DNA of 49,398 bases from Alphaproteobacteria bacterium. GTDB lineage: Bacteria > Pseudomonadota > Alphaproteobacteria > Kiloniellales > DSM-21159. The stretch covers positions 1 to 49,398 of the forward strand of contig JAUILQ010000043.1 of NCBI GenBank assembly GCA_030433005.1. Direction: 5' to 3'. The translations under genes and the position numbers were made by a program. Positions 1 to 8,485 of this stretch are shown here, piece after piece (the first letter of the stretch is position 1; each line of letters begins with the position of its first letter). The notes under the pieces are model-generated. The model saw nothing but the letters and a program-made list of their open reading frames with translations. It had not been told where the DNA came from and did no database searches.

Positions 1-905
1 GCCAGGGCGCCGGCGCCGCCGACCGCGCCGCAGGCCAGCAGCATGGCGCGCTTGTTGGCGCGGTCGGACAGCCAGCCGAGCGGGACCTGCAGAAACACCG
101 TGCCGGCGACCGCGACCGAGAGCATCAGCACGGCGGCGTCCTGCGCCAGGCCGATGCGCAGGCCGTAGATCGCGAGCAGCGACAGCACGCTGGAATCCAT
201 GAAGCCGGAGACCAGCGTGGCCGAGAAGATCGTCGGCGCGACCAGCAGGATCGACCAGCGGCTGTGGCTGCCGCTCGCCTCGATCGTCGGGATCGCCTTG
301 CCGACGAAGAGCAGCGGCAGGGCGGCCAGCGAGATGGTCACGCAGATGAAGCCGAAGGGCGCGAATCCGTCCAGGTCGACGACGGTCAGCAAGGCCGGCC
401 CGGCCGAGAAGCCGATCGACATCAGCGTCGCGTAGACGCCGGCGAGCAGGCCCCGGCTGGTGCGCGGCGCCAGGGCGTTGAGCCAGGTCTCGCTGACGAT
501 CCAGTGCACCGCCATGCCGAGACCGACCAGGAAGCGCAGGACGAACCAGACCTCGATCTGGCGGAACTGCGACATCGCGAGGAAGCTGGCGACGATCAGC
601 ACGATGCCGCCGAGCAGCAGCGGCAGCGCCGGCACCCGGCGCAGCAGCAGCGGCAGCAGGCTGCCCATCAGCAGCGTCGCCAGGATCGGCACCGCCGAGT
701 TCAGGCCGATCAGCCAGGTCGCCGTGCCGTGGCGCTCGAGCAGCAGCGAGATCAGCGGGATCGAGGTGCCGAAGGTCAGGCCGGCCGCGAGGATCGAGGT
801 CAGCACGGCGACCAGGCCGCGGCGCCGGCGCGCCGGATCGAGCGGCTGCTCGAAATGCCCCTCCTGCCGCAGCGGCGGATGGGGGACGGGATCGGGCGCG
901 CTCAT
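1..905 (-). CDS. MFS transporter (partial)
   Basis: Reading the minus strand from an ATG at 905 gives an open frame to the window edge, so the C-terminus is missing. The visible ~301 residues hold successive hydrophobic helices separated by short Arg-rich loops, for example the loop LLLRRVP and, near the left edge, GWLSDRANKRA, which resembles the MFS loop signature. This indicates a major facilitator superfamily permease of the cytoplasmic membrane; substrate unknown. The ATG overlaps the stop of the acyl-CoA synthetase gene by four bases (ATGA, 902-905), implying translational coupling and co-transcription as the last visible gene of the flavoprotein/GcvT operon. In that context it may import the pathway substrate or export a product. 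Family call good, substrate unassigned. Confidence 0.8.
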   Translation of the reverse strand, partial: MSAPDPVPHPPLRQEGHFEQPLDPARRRRGLVAVLTSILAAGLTFGTSIPLISLLLERHGTATWLIGLNSAVPILATLLMGSLLPLLLRRVPALPLLLGGIVLIVASFLAMSQFRQIEVWFVLRFLVGLGMAVHWIVSETWLNALAPRTSRGLLAGVYATLMSIGFSAGPALLTVVDLDGFAPFGFICVTISLAALPLLFVGKAIPTIEASGSHSRWSILLVAPTIFSATLVSGFMDSSVLSLLAIYGLRIGLAQDAAVLMLSVAVAGTVFLQVPLGWLSDRANKRAMLLACGAVGGAGAL

Positions 906-3019
906 GCCTGCAGGCTCCGGCCCTGTCGTTCGCTCGGCTCGTCGCAGGCCTCGGGGGCGGCCTGCCGGGGGGTCTGCAGGGCATCGACCGCCAGGCAGCC
1001 CGTCTCCTGCACGATCACCGGGTTGAGGTCCAGTCCGCCGAGCGACCCGGACAGCGCGGCGGCTGCGGCGGAGAGCGCGGCGGCGGCTTCGGCCAGGGCG
1101 CCGAGGTCGCGGGCCGGCCGGCCGCGACCGGCGGCGAGGCGGCGGCCCAGGCGCAGGCGGCCGATCGCGCGGGCCGCCGTCGCGGCGTCGAAGGGCGCCA
1201 GCAGGAAGGCCGCGTCCGCCTCCTCCTCGATCGCCAGGCCGCCGCTGCCGATCATCACCACCGGTCCGAAGCCGGGGTCGTCGATCGCGCCGAGCGCCGC
1301 CTCGACGCCCGGCGCCGCCTGGCGCGCCACCAGGACCTCGACGCCGAGCGCCGCGCTCATCTCGGCATAGGCATGGATCAGGTCGCTCTCGTCGGCCAGG
1401 CCGAGGCGCACGCCGCCGACGTCGCTCTTGTGCGCGAGGCCGGCCCGCGCCGTCTTCAGCACGACCGGGTAGCCCAGGGCCTCGGCGGCCCCCAGCGCGC
1501 CCTCGACGCTGCCGGCGCTCCGGCAGGCGACCGTCGGCACGCCGGCCTCGGCCGCCAGGGCCAGCGCTTCGGCCTCGCGCAGCGGACCCTGGGCCAGGCG
1601 CCGGCGCCAGCGCTCGGCGTAGCCTTCGGGCAGGTCCGGGGCCGGCGCCGGGCGCACGCGGTCGCGCCGCTCCAGCAGGTGGCGCGTCGCCTTCAGCGCC
1701 CACCACTCGCCGTCGATCACCGGCAGGCCGGCGCGCGTCATTTCCAGGTCGCGCGGGTCGCTGCCGCTGCCGTGGCGCGAGGTCACCAGGGCGATCGGCT
1801 TGTCGGTGCGGGCGGCCGCCGCGAGCGCGGCCCGGCAGTAGCTCGGCTCCAGGGCGCCGCCGCCCTCGCGGTCGAAGCAGAAGAAGGCGAGGGCGGTGTC
1901 GGGGTCCTCGGCGAGCGCTGCCAGGCAGTCGGCGAAGACGGCCTCGCCGTCGCGCCCGGTGCCCCAGGCGTCGAGCGGGTTGGTCGGCGGCAGCCCGGGG
2001 TCGAGGCGTTCGGCCAGGCGCGCCACCGTCGCCGGACTCGGCTGCCCGTAGCGCACGCCGAGCCGCTCGGCGAGGTCCAGCCAGAGGCCACGCTCGCCGC
2101 CGCTGTCGTGCATCGTCGCGAGGCCGCCCGCGGCCGGCCGGCGCGGATGGGTCAGCAGCTGCAGGGTCGCGGCCATCTCGTCGAGCGTCTCGACCCGGAT
2201 CACGCCGTGCCGCTCGAACAGCGCGCCGTAGACCGCGTCGTCGCCGGCCAGGGCGCCGGAATGGCTGACCGCGAGCTCGGCCGAGCGGGCGCTGCGGCCG
2301 ACCTTCAGCGCGACCACCGGGATGCCGCGCGCGTCGGCGCGCTCGAGGGCGGCGGCGAAGCCGGTCGGGTCGCGCGCCGTCTCCATGAACAGCGCGATCG
2401 CCTCGGTCTCAGGGCGGGCAAGCGCCCAGTCCATGTAGTCGGCGAGGCCGGTGGTCAGCTCGTTGCCGGTCGAGACGGCCAGCGACCAGCCGATCCGGTC
2501 CTCGCAGTCGGACAGGGCCGAGAGCACCGAGCCGGAGTGGCTGAGCAGCACCGCACCGCCCTCGACGCCCGGCGGCGAGGCCCGGAAACCGCAGACGCTG
2601 ACGCGGTCCCGGAAGTTGTGGAAGCCCATGCCGTTGGGGCCGCAGATCGGCACGCCGGCCCGGATCGCCTTGTCGCGCAACCGCTCGGCCAGGCCCGGAT
2701 CGTCAGCCGGCCGGCCGCTGGAGAACACGGTCGCGGCCCGCATGCCGGCGGCCAGGGCCGCGTCGAAGGCCGCCTCGAGCCGTTCGTCGGGCAGGCAGAA
2801 GACCGCCAGGTCCGGCGCCTCGGGCAGGCTGGCGCAGTCGGCGAAGCAGGGCCGGCCGGCCAGCGCGTCGTAGTTCGGATTGACGGGATAGACGGCGCCC
2901 GGAAAGCCCAGCGCGAGCAGCTGGGCCAGGGTCAGCTGGCCGACCGAGCCCTCGCGCGCGGAGGCGCCGACGACGGCGACCAAGCGCGGGGAGAGCAGGG
3001 AGTCGAGGCGGTGGGGCAC
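902..3019 (-). CDS. NDP-forming acyl-CoA synthetase (ACD/PatZ superfamily)
   Basis: About 705 residues from a GTG at 3019, chosen because the protein then starts VPHRLDSLLSPRLVAVVGAS, the usual N-terminal edge of the CoA-binding Rossmann domain. The upstream gene stops at 3043, 24 bases away, and no strong ribosome site is visible, so the start is uncertain. Domain order is CoA-binding, CoA-ligase (with SHSGALAG, the segment that in this superfamily holds a conserved His), then a C-terminal ATP-grasp module (GYPVVLKTARAGLAHKSDVG). Family members form acyl-CoA from a carboxylic acid, CoA and ATP with ADP and phosphate as products. It probably activates a carboxylate intermediate of this operon. 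A paralogue lies at 24733-26865. Substrate unknown. Confidence 0.85.
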   Translation of the reverse strand: MPHRLDSLLSPRLVAVVGASAREGSVGQLTLAQLLALGFPGAVYPVNPNYDALAGRPCFADCASLPEAPDLAVFCLPDERLEAAFDAALAAGMRAATVFSSGRPADDPGLAERLRDKAIRAGVPICGPNGMGFHNFRDRVSVCGFRASPPGVEGGAVLLSHSGSVLSALSDCEDRIGWSLAVSTGNELTTGLADYMDWALARPETEAIALFMETARDPTGFAAALERADARGIPVVALKVGRSARSAELAVSHSGALAGDDAVYGALFERHGVIRVETLDEMAATLQLLTHPRRPAAGGLATMHDSGGERGLWLDLAERLGVRYGQPSPATVARLAERLDPGLPPTNPLDAWGTGRDGEAVFADCLAALAEDPDTALAFFCFDREGGGALEPSYCRAALAAAARTDKPIALVTSRHGSGSDPRDLEMTRAGLPVIDGEWWALKATRHLLERRDRVRPAPAPDLPEGYAERWRRRLAQGPLREAEALALAAEAGVPTVACRSAGSVEGALGAAEALGYPVVLKTARAGLAHKSDVGGVRLGLADESDLIHAYAEMSAALGVEVLVARQAAPGVEAALGAIDDPGFGPVVMIGSGGLAIEEEADAAFLLAPFDAATAARAIGRLRLGRRLAAGRGRPARDLGALAEAAAALSAAAAALSGSLGGLDLNPVIVQETGCLAVDALQTPRQAAPEACDEPSERQGRSLQA

Positions 3020-3042
3020 GGACGGCGGGGTGACGGCGAACG

Positions 3043-4230
3043 CTAGCCCCGCCGGTGGGCCGGCTGGTAGAAGCGCGGCTCGACGACGGTGGCGCGGGCG
3101 TCGACGCGGCCCTGGGTGACCTCCTTGACGTAGTAGATCTCGGCGTTGAGCACGCGTCCCGGCTCGGCGTAGGCGGCCTCGACCGTGGCCAGCGCGATGT
3201 TGCGCTTGAGGACGGGCGACCAGCATGCCGAGGTGACCTGGCCGACCTCGCGGCGGCCGGCGTAGAGCCAGGCGCCGTGCGCCGGCTTGCGGCCCTCGAC
3301 GTCGAGCCCGACCAGCCGGCGCTTCGGGCCGCCGGCGGCGCGCTCGGCCTCGATCGCGCGGCGGCCGTTGAAGTAGCCGGGCTTGCGCAGGTCGACGGCC
3401 CAGCCGAGGCCGAGGCCGTCCGGCGTCCGTGTCTGGCTGTCGCGCAGCGCGTGGTTGGCGCCGACGTACTCGACGTTGACCAGGATGTGCCCGGCCTCGA
3501 TGCGCAGCACGTCGAGCGCCCGGCTGCCCATCGGCCTGAGATAGCGCGGATCGGCGACGGCCATCAGCCGGTCCCACAGCCGTTCGGCGCGGTCCGGCGC
3601 GATCCACAGCTCGTAGCCGAGGTCGCCGGTGAAGCCGGTGCGGCTGACCTCGATCTCGCCGCCCTCGAAACCGAAGCGGCCGAGCCCGAAGAAGGGCAGG
3701 GCCGCCGCCTCGGCGAGGCCGAGGTCGCCGAGCACCTGCTTCGACAGCGGCCCCTGCAGGGCGAGGCCGGCGATCTCCTCGGTGACCTCCTCGAGCGTCG
3801 CCTCGAAGCCGTAGGCGCAGGCGTCGAGCCAGTGCAGCTGCGGCTCGGCGGCGTTGAGCCGGAAGGACTCGGCGGACTCGCGGAACAGCGTGCCCTCCTC
3901 GATGACCCTGCCCTTGCCGTCGCACCAGGGCCCGTAGAGGCAGCGGCCCGGCTTCAGCTTCGTCACGTCGCGGGTGAACATCCGGTCGAGCATCGCCTCG
4001 GCGCCGGGCCCGGCGATGCGGTACTTGAGCATCGGCGAGACGTCGTAGAGCGAGGCCGCGGTCCGGGTCGCGAAGTATTCGTCCTCCGGCGACAGGAAGG
4101 TCGTGACGGTGGTGTGGCCCTGCCAGCGCTCCCAGGCGTTGACCAGGTTGAGCGCCGCGGTGCGGCCGTGGAAGGGCGTCGGCTCGAGCACCGCGCCCGG
4201 CGCCAGCGGCAGGGAATGACTGTCGGTCAT
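3043..4230 (-). CDS. GcvT-family folate-dependent methyl/aminomethyl transferase-like protein
   Basis: 395 residues from the ATG at 4230 (MTDSHSLPLAPGAV). The GcvT fold is recognisable: an N-terminal folate-binding region (RIAGPGAEAMLDRMFTRDVT, residues 71-90), a middle part with SRTGFTGDLGYELW, and a C-terminal barrel (VGLDVEGRKPAHGAWLY to IALATVEAAYA). Relatives include glycine-cleavage T-protein, dimethylglycine and sarcosine demethylating enzymes and the DMSP demethylase DmdA; all use tetrahydrofolate as one-carbon acceptor. No P-, H- or L-protein gene is nearby, so a substrate-specific demethylase is more likely than glycine cleavage. Where T-proteins usually have an acidic Asp pair this one has Glu111-Glu112 (GRVIEEGTLF). 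It is third in the minus-strand operon. Function beyond family is inference. Confidence 0.8.
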   Translation of the reverse strand: MTDSHSLPLAPGAVLEPTPFHGRTAALNLVNAWERWQGHTTVTTFLSPEDEYFATRTAASLYDVSPMLKYRIAGPGAEAMLDRMFTRDVTKLKPGRCLYGPWCDGKGRVIEEGTLFRESAESFRLNAAEPQLHWLDACAYGFEATLEEVTEEIAGLALQGPLSKQVLGDLGLAEAAALPFFGLGRFGFEGGEIEVSRTGFTGDLGYELWIAPDRAERLWDRLMAVADPRYLRPMGSRALDVLRIEAGHILVNVEYVGANHALRDSQTRTPDGLGLGWAVDLRKPGYFNGRRAIEAERAAGGPKRRLVGLDVEGRKPAHGAWLYAGRREVGQVTSACWSPVLKRNIALATVEAAYAEPGRVLNAEIYYVKEVTQGRVDARATVVEPRFYQPAHRRG

Positions 4231-4253
4231 GGCGGGACGCTTCCCCTCTCTCT

Positions 4254-5864
4254 TCAGCGGCCGGTCTTGGCGGCGGCCAGGGCGGCGCGCGCGGCGTTGG
4301 CCCCGGGCCGGCCGGTGACGCCGCCGCCCGGATGGCTGCCGGCGCCGCACAGCCAGAGGCCCTGGATCGGCGTGCGGTACTGGGCGAGGCCCGGGGCCGG
4401 GCGCAGCAGGTAGGTCTGGTCGAGCCCGGTCTCCAGGTGGTGCCAGTGGCCGCCCGGGGCGCCGGTCGCGGCCTCGACCTCCTTCGGCGTCAGCGCCTCG
4501 ACCGCCTCGATCGTCTCGCCGCTGCCCGGCGCCAGGTCGGCCAATGCCGCCGTCGTGCGCTGGACCAGCGCCTGCTTGAGCTGGGCGTCGTCGCGGTTGC
4601 GCAGCCGGTAGGGCACGTTGGCCAGGGTGACGCTGACCACCGGCTTGCTCTCGCTGCCGAGCTGGTGCTCGTCGGCGAGGCCGGGCAGGGCGATCTCCAT
4701 GGCCAGGCGGTCCGGCAGCTCGCCGTACTTGGCGGCGTCGTGGCCGCGCTCCAGGAAGCCGAGATCGGGCGCGAAGACCAGCCGGGAGCGGCCGAGGTCG
4801 CTGGCCGAGAGCCCGAAGTCGGGCAGCGCGCCGAGGCGCAGCCAGACCTTCGCCGTGCCGCCCTCGCCGCGGGCGTGGCGCAGGCCGCGCACCAGGTCGG
4901 CGTCGAGCTGGCCGGCGCCGACCAGCTCCAGCAGGGTCGTGCGCGGGTGCGCGCTCGACAGCACGGTGCGGCAGTCGATCTCGCTGCCGTCGGCGAGCAG
5001 CAGGCCGTTGACCCGGCCGTTGTCGACCAGGATCTCGGCGACCCGGGCCTCGGTGCGGATCTCGGCGCCGGCGGCGCGCGCCGAGGCGGCGAGCGCCTCG
5101 ATCAGAGCCGCCGGACCGCCCTTCGGCAGAGCGGTGGCGCCGCGCCGTCCGGCGATCGTGCCCGCCTTGCGCTGCAGCAGGGTGTAGACGGTGTTCGGCG
5201 AGCGCGGGCCGAAGCGGTTGCCGAGCAGCGAGTCGAAGCCGATCAGGCCCTTCAGCGCGTCGGTCTCGAAGACCTCCTCGGCCAGGTCGAAGGAGTTCAT
5301 GCCGATGATGCGCAAGAGGTCGCGCATGTCGCGGCGGCCGAGCCGGCGCATGGCCCAGCCGAGCCGCAGATACTCCAGGCGCTCGCTCCACTCCTCGAAG
5401 CGCAGCGTCGGCGGCACGCGGTCGAGAAAGGGCGCCAGCGCCGCAGACAGGCGGCCGAGGCGTGCCTCGAACTCCGGGAAGCGCTCGGCGTCGCGCGGCG
5501 AGAAGCGGCCGATCGAGCGGCGCGTCGCCTCGGGGTCGCGGCCGGAGACGACGAGCAGCTCGCCGCCCGGCAGCAGGGCGACGTCGTCGAGCGTCGAGAC
5601 CGCGAACTGCAGGCCGTGGCGCTGCAGCTCCAGGCTCTGCACCAGCGCCGGCGAGAGGCCGTCGATCAGGTGCGCGGCGCCGGCCGAGTCGAAGCCGCCG
5701 TTCCGGGGGCCGAGGGTCGCCATGCCGCCGAGGCGCGGGCCGGCCTCGAGCACGACCACGGAGCGCCCGGCGCGCGCCGCCAGGGCGGCGGCGACCAGGC
5801 CGTTGTGGCCGCCGCCGACGACCGCGACGTCGTAGCGTCCACCCTTCGTGACCGCGCCGGTCAT
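4254..5864 (-). CDS. FAD-dependent oxidoreductase, phytoene desaturase-like (paralogue A)
   Basis: 536 residues from the ATG at 5864, which overlaps the upstream flavoprotein stop by four bases (5861-5864). An N-terminal dinucleotide fold GGGHNG (17-22) ending in an acidic residue, Glu40, and the C-terminal LWLCGAGSHPGGG plus GANAARAAL segment identify the CrtI/PYROXD2-like group of NAD(P)/FAD-dependent amine oxidase-fold enzymes. No carotenoid genes are near, so a role in carotenoid desaturation is unlikely. With the GcvT-like protein next in the operon, oxidation of an amine or an acyl chain is a reasonable guess. It is a diverged tandem copy of the neighbouring gene; the two may form a heteromer or act on successive intermediates. 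Confidence 0.82.
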   Translation of the reverse strand: MTGAVTKGGRYDVAVVGGGHNGLVAAALAARAGRSVVVLEAGPRLGGMATLGPRNGGFDSAGAAHLIDGLSPALVQSLELQRHGLQFAVSTLDDVALLPGGELLVVSGRDPEATRRSIGRFSPRDAERFPEFEARLGRLSAALAPFLDRVPPTLRFEEWSERLEYLRLGWAMRRLGRRDMRDLLRIIGMNSFDLAEEVFETDALKGLIGFDSLLGNRFGPRSPNTVYTLLQRKAGTIAGRRGATALPKGGPAALIEALAASARAAGAEIRTEARVAEILVDNGRVNGLLLADGSEIDCRTVLSSAHPRTTLLELVGAGQLDADLVRGLRHARGEGGTAKVWLRLGALPDFGLSASDLGRSRLVFAPDLGFLERGHDAAKYGELPDRLAMEIALPGLADEHQLGSESKPVVSVTLANVPYRLRNRDDAQLKQALVQRTTAALADLAPGSGETIEAVEALTPKEVEAATGAPGGHWHHLETGLDQTYLLRPAPGLAQYRTPIQGLWLCGAGSHPGGGVTGRPGANAARAALAAAKTGR

Positions 5865-7456
5865 GCCGCCCTCCTGATCTTGGCGTCGTGCAGGATCTCG
5901 CGTGCCGCGTTGGCGCCCGGCGCGCCCATGACGCCGCCGCCCGGATGGGTCGAGGAGCCGCACATGTAGAGCCCGGCGAGAGGGCCGCGGTACTGGGCGT
6001 AGCCGGGCACCGGGCGGTTGAACAGCAGCTGGTCGAGCGTCAGCTCGCCCTGGAAGATGTTGCCCTCGGTCAGGCCGACCTCGTTCTCGATGTCGGCCGG
6101 CGTGCGGACCCAGCAGTCGAGCACGATGTCGCGGAAGCCGGGCGAGTAGAGCTCGATGGTGTCGAGCACGGTCTTGCCGAAGGCGTCGCGCTTCTCGGGC
6201 GTCCAGGGGCCGTCGGCGAGCGTCGGCGGCACGTACTGCACGAAGACCGACATGTAGTGCTTGCCCGGCGGGGCCATGGTCGGGTCGTAGTGGGTCGGTA
6301 TCGTGATGTCGAGGAAGGGCTCGCGCGACCAGAGGCCGTTCTTCCAGTCGTCGTAGCCGCGCTCCAGGTACTCCATCGACTCGCTGATCAGGATGCCGCC
6401 GCGCTGCAGCAGCGGCTCGCTCGCCAGCGCCGGGAACTCCGGCAGGCGGTCGAGCGCGATGTTGAGCTTCCCGGACGAGCCGCGGATCTTGAAGTTGTTG
6501 ACGGCCTCCAGGAAGTCGCCCGGCAGATCGCTGGGCGCGACCAGGCGGTTGTAGGTGCGCTTGACGTCGAGGTTGGAGACGACGCGCGCGGCGTGGATCT
6601 CCTCGCCGCCGGCCAGGGCGACGCCCTCGACCCGGCCGCCGCGCACGATCAGCTGCTCGACCTCGGCCCCCGTGCGGATCTCCGCGCCGTGCTCGCGCGC
6701 CGCACCCGCCAGGGCGTCGGAGACCGCGCCCATGCCGCCGACCGCGAAGCCCCAGGCACCGACGTGGCCGTCGAGATCGCCCATGACGTGGTGCAGCAGC
6801 ACGTAGGCGCTGCCCGGCGAGTAGGGACCGAGTGCCGTGCCGATGATCGAGTTGCCGGCCAGCGAGCCCTTGAGCAGCTCCGACTCGAAATAGCGGTCGA
6901 GGAAGTCGCCGCAGCTCATCGTCCAGAACTGCATGGCCTGCGCCAGGCCGTCCTCGCCGAGCTGGGCGAAGGCCTTCTGCAGCTTGCGCAGGCCCTTGAT
7001 GTCCCTGAGCCGGAACGAGGTCGGGTCGGGTGGGGTCTCGAGCAGCAGCGGCCGGATCATCCGGCACTGGCGGTAGAGGTCGCGGTTGAACTCGGCATAG
7101 GCGTCCGCGTCGCGGCGCGAGTGCCGGGCGATCGACTGCCGCGTCTTGGCGGGGTCGTGAAAGAAGCCGAGCGATTCGCCGTTGCGCGCGATCACCGTCG
7201 AGTTCTCGTAGGGGATGATCCTGAGGCCGTGCTTCGAGAGATCGAGGTCGCGCATGATCTCGGCGCGCAGCAGCGAGCAGACGTAGGAGCAGGAGGAGTA
7301 GAGGAAGCCGGGATGGCGCTCCTCGCTGATCGCCGCGCCGCCGATCGCCTCGCGCCGCTCCAGCACCACGACGTCGAGGCCGGCGCGCGCCAGGTAGGCG
7401 GCGGCGGTCAGGCCGTTGTGGCCGGCGCCGATCACGATCGCGTCGTAGCGCTTCAT
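5861..7456 (-). CDS. FAD-dependent oxidoreductase, phytoene desaturase-like (paralogue B)
   Basis: 531 residues, ATG at 7456, first gene of the minus-strand operon. The start MKRYDAIVIGAGHNGLTAAA carries the FAD-binding GAGHNG motif at 10-15. The C-terminus has YMCGSSTHPGGG and GAPGANAAREIL, typical of PYROXD2/CrtI-like flavoproteins of 500-530 residues. No signal peptide is seen, so it is probably cytoplasmic. Its relatives are mostly uncharacterised; assignment to amine or acyl oxidation comes only from neighbours (GcvT-like protein, acyl-CoA synthetase, acyl-CoA dehydrogenase). The 212-base gap to the divergent TetR gene holds the imperfect palindrome at 7563-7586, so repression by that TetR protein is likely. 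Confidence 0.83.
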   Translation of the reverse strand: MKRYDAIVIGAGHNGLTAAAYLARAGLDVVVLERREAIGGAAISEERHPGFLYSSCSYVCSLLRAEIMRDLDLSKHGLRIIPYENSTVIARNGESLGFFHDPAKTRQSIARHSRRDADAYAEFNRDLYRQCRMIRPLLLETPPDPTSFRLRDIKGLRKLQKAFAQLGEDGLAQAMQFWTMSCGDFLDRYFESELLKGSLAGNSIIGTALGPYSPGSAYVLLHHVMGDLDGHVGAWGFAVGGMGAVSDALAGAAREHGAEIRTGAEVEQLIVRGGRVEGVALAGGEEIHAARVVSNLDVKRTYNRLVAPSDLPGDFLEAVNNFKIRGSSGKLNIALDRLPEFPALASEPLLQRGGILISESMEYLERGYDDWKNGLWSREPFLDITIPTHYDPTMAPPGKHYMSVFVQYVPPTLADGPWTPEKRDAFGKTVLDTIELYSPGFRDIVLDCWVRTPADIENEVGLTEGNIFQGELTLDQLLFNRPVPGYAQYRGPLAGLYMCGSSTHPGGGVMGAPGANAAREILHDAKIRRAA

Positions 7457-7562
7457 GGCTTGCTTCCTCGCTGTTCCTCGGCGCCGGCGCGGGGCCGCGC
7501 GCTCGGCCGGCTGTCTCCCGGCAGGCCCGCCAGTCTAGGCACCGGGTCGCGACGCTGTCCAG

Positions 7563-7586
7563 TCGCTGAATGATCCGTCAGTCAAA
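7563..7586. promoter_or_regulatory. Putative TetR operator, site 1
   Basis: Between the flavoprotein operon and the divergent TetR gene lies an imperfect dyad whose core is TGAATGATCCGTCAGTCA (7567-7584; TGA-n-TGA mirrored by TCA-n-TCA). The 24-base block is 20/24 identical, in the same orientation, to the block at 9922-9945 ahead of the PotD-like gene. The GC-rich surroundings and location in a divergent promoter support an operator. Binding protein inferred. Confidence 0.6.
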
Positions 7587-7668
7587 ATAGAGGCGTGAAA
7601 CCAAGAATTTTCATTGCCTTAGTCCTTCATACGGCGATAGCGTAGGGAGGCGATATCGGGAGGACACG

Positions 7669-8292
7669 GTGAGTCAGGAAGCCAAGCGGGACCGGCGTCG
7701 TCTGCAGCTCATCGAGGCGACGATCGAGACCATCGCGGAGCGTGGGCTGGTCGGCACGACGCTGGCCCAGGTCGCCAAGGCGGCAGGCGTCAGCTACGGC
7801 GTCGTCGGCTTCTATTTCCGCAGCAAGGACGCCCTGCTGCGCGCCACGCTCGACCATCTCGCCGACGACTACGAGGCGGTCGCGCGCCGCGCCGTCGAGA
7901 AGGCCGGCGCCTCGCCGGCGGCGCGCCTGGTCGCGGTCGTCGAGGCCGACTTCTCGGCGGAGGTCGCACAGCGCCGCAAGATCGCCGCCTGGACCGCCTT
8001 CTGGTCGGAGACGCGGGCGACTCCGGCGTTCCGGCGGCGCTGCGTCGAGCTGCAGGACAGCTACCTGACACTGACCAGCGAGCTCTGCCGCCAGATCGTC
8101 GAGGCTGGCGGCTATGCCGTCGACCCCAGGACCGTCGCGGCCGGGCTCAATGCCATGGTCTACGGCCAATGGATCGAGATGCACCTGCGTGCCGGCAAGC
8201 TCGGCCGCGAGCAGGCGCGCCGGCCCTGCCTGCTCTACCTCAAGGCCTTCTTCCCCGACGACCTCGCCGGCCTGGTCCGCGATGCCGCGTGA
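7669..8292 (+). CDS. TetR/AcrR family regulator, BetI-like
   Basis: 207 residues from a GTG at 7669 preceded by a GGGAGG ribosome site. The N-terminal helix-turn-helix spans roughly residues 12-58 (IETIAERGLVGTTLAQVAKA then VSYGVVGFYFRSKDALL). The C-terminal part (AAWTAFWSETRATPAFRRRC, then GLNAMVYGQWIEMHL) resembles the ligand domain of BetI, the choline-responsive repressor. It is transcribed divergently from the flavoprotein/GcvT operon and upstream of an acyl-CoA dehydrogenase, so it likely represses these until an inducer, possibly a quaternary amine, is present. A paralogue lies at 20932-21627. Family certain, ligand inferred. Confidence 0.9.
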   Translation: MSQEAKRDRRRLQLIEATIETIAERGLVGTTLAQVAKAAGVSYGVVGFYFRSKDALLRATLDHLADDYEAVARRAVEKAGASPAARLVAVVEADFSAEVAQRRKIAAWTAFWSETRATPAFRRRCVELQDSYLTLTSELCRQIVEAGGYAVDPRTVAAGLNAMVYGQWIEMHLRAGKLGREQARRPCLLYLKAFFPDDLAGLVRDAA

Positions 8293-8339
8293 TGTGTCCT
8301 TCCTCGGCCCTCTCGTCCGTCGTTCCCGGTCTCTCCTCG

Positions 8340-8425
8340 CCCGTCATCCCCGCGAAGGCGGGGATCCAGGGGCGGCCCGCTCGGAGCCGGAGGCCCTGGT
8401 TCCCCGCCTTCGCGGGGATGACGGG
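8340..8425. repeat. Composite palindromic repeat (REP/BIME-like), copy A
   Basis: Two 32-base arms (8340-8371 and 8394-8425) are inverted copies with one mismatch, separated by 22 bases. Each arm also folds alone: CCCCGC-GAAG-GCGGGG. It lies in the 193-base gap between the TetR and acyl-CoA dehydrogenase genes. Copy B at 14685-14791 has the same layout with base-pair-preserving changes, so these are dispersed, non-coding mobile-type palindromes. It could also end or stabilise the tetR transcript. Confidence 0.85.
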
Positions 8426-8485
8426 ACGGGCGGCGACGGCGGGCGGGACGCGGCCCCGTCTTTGTCACTCTCCGGAAAGAGCAGC

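Noticed and set aside
264..1370. Long plus-strand open frame
   Set aside because: It is antisense to the MFS and acyl-CoA synthetase genes, has low-complexity Arg/Gln/Ala composition typical of high-GC shadow frames, and matches no family.
3043..4230. Glycine cleavage T-protein (gcvT)
   Set aside because: No gcvH or gcvP nearby and the acidic pair differs; a substrate-specific relative is more likely.
4254..7456. Carotenoid biosynthesis (two CrtI-like genes)
   Set aside because: No phytoene synthase, GGPP synthase or cyclase is nearby, and the neighbours point to amine/acyl-CoA metabolism.
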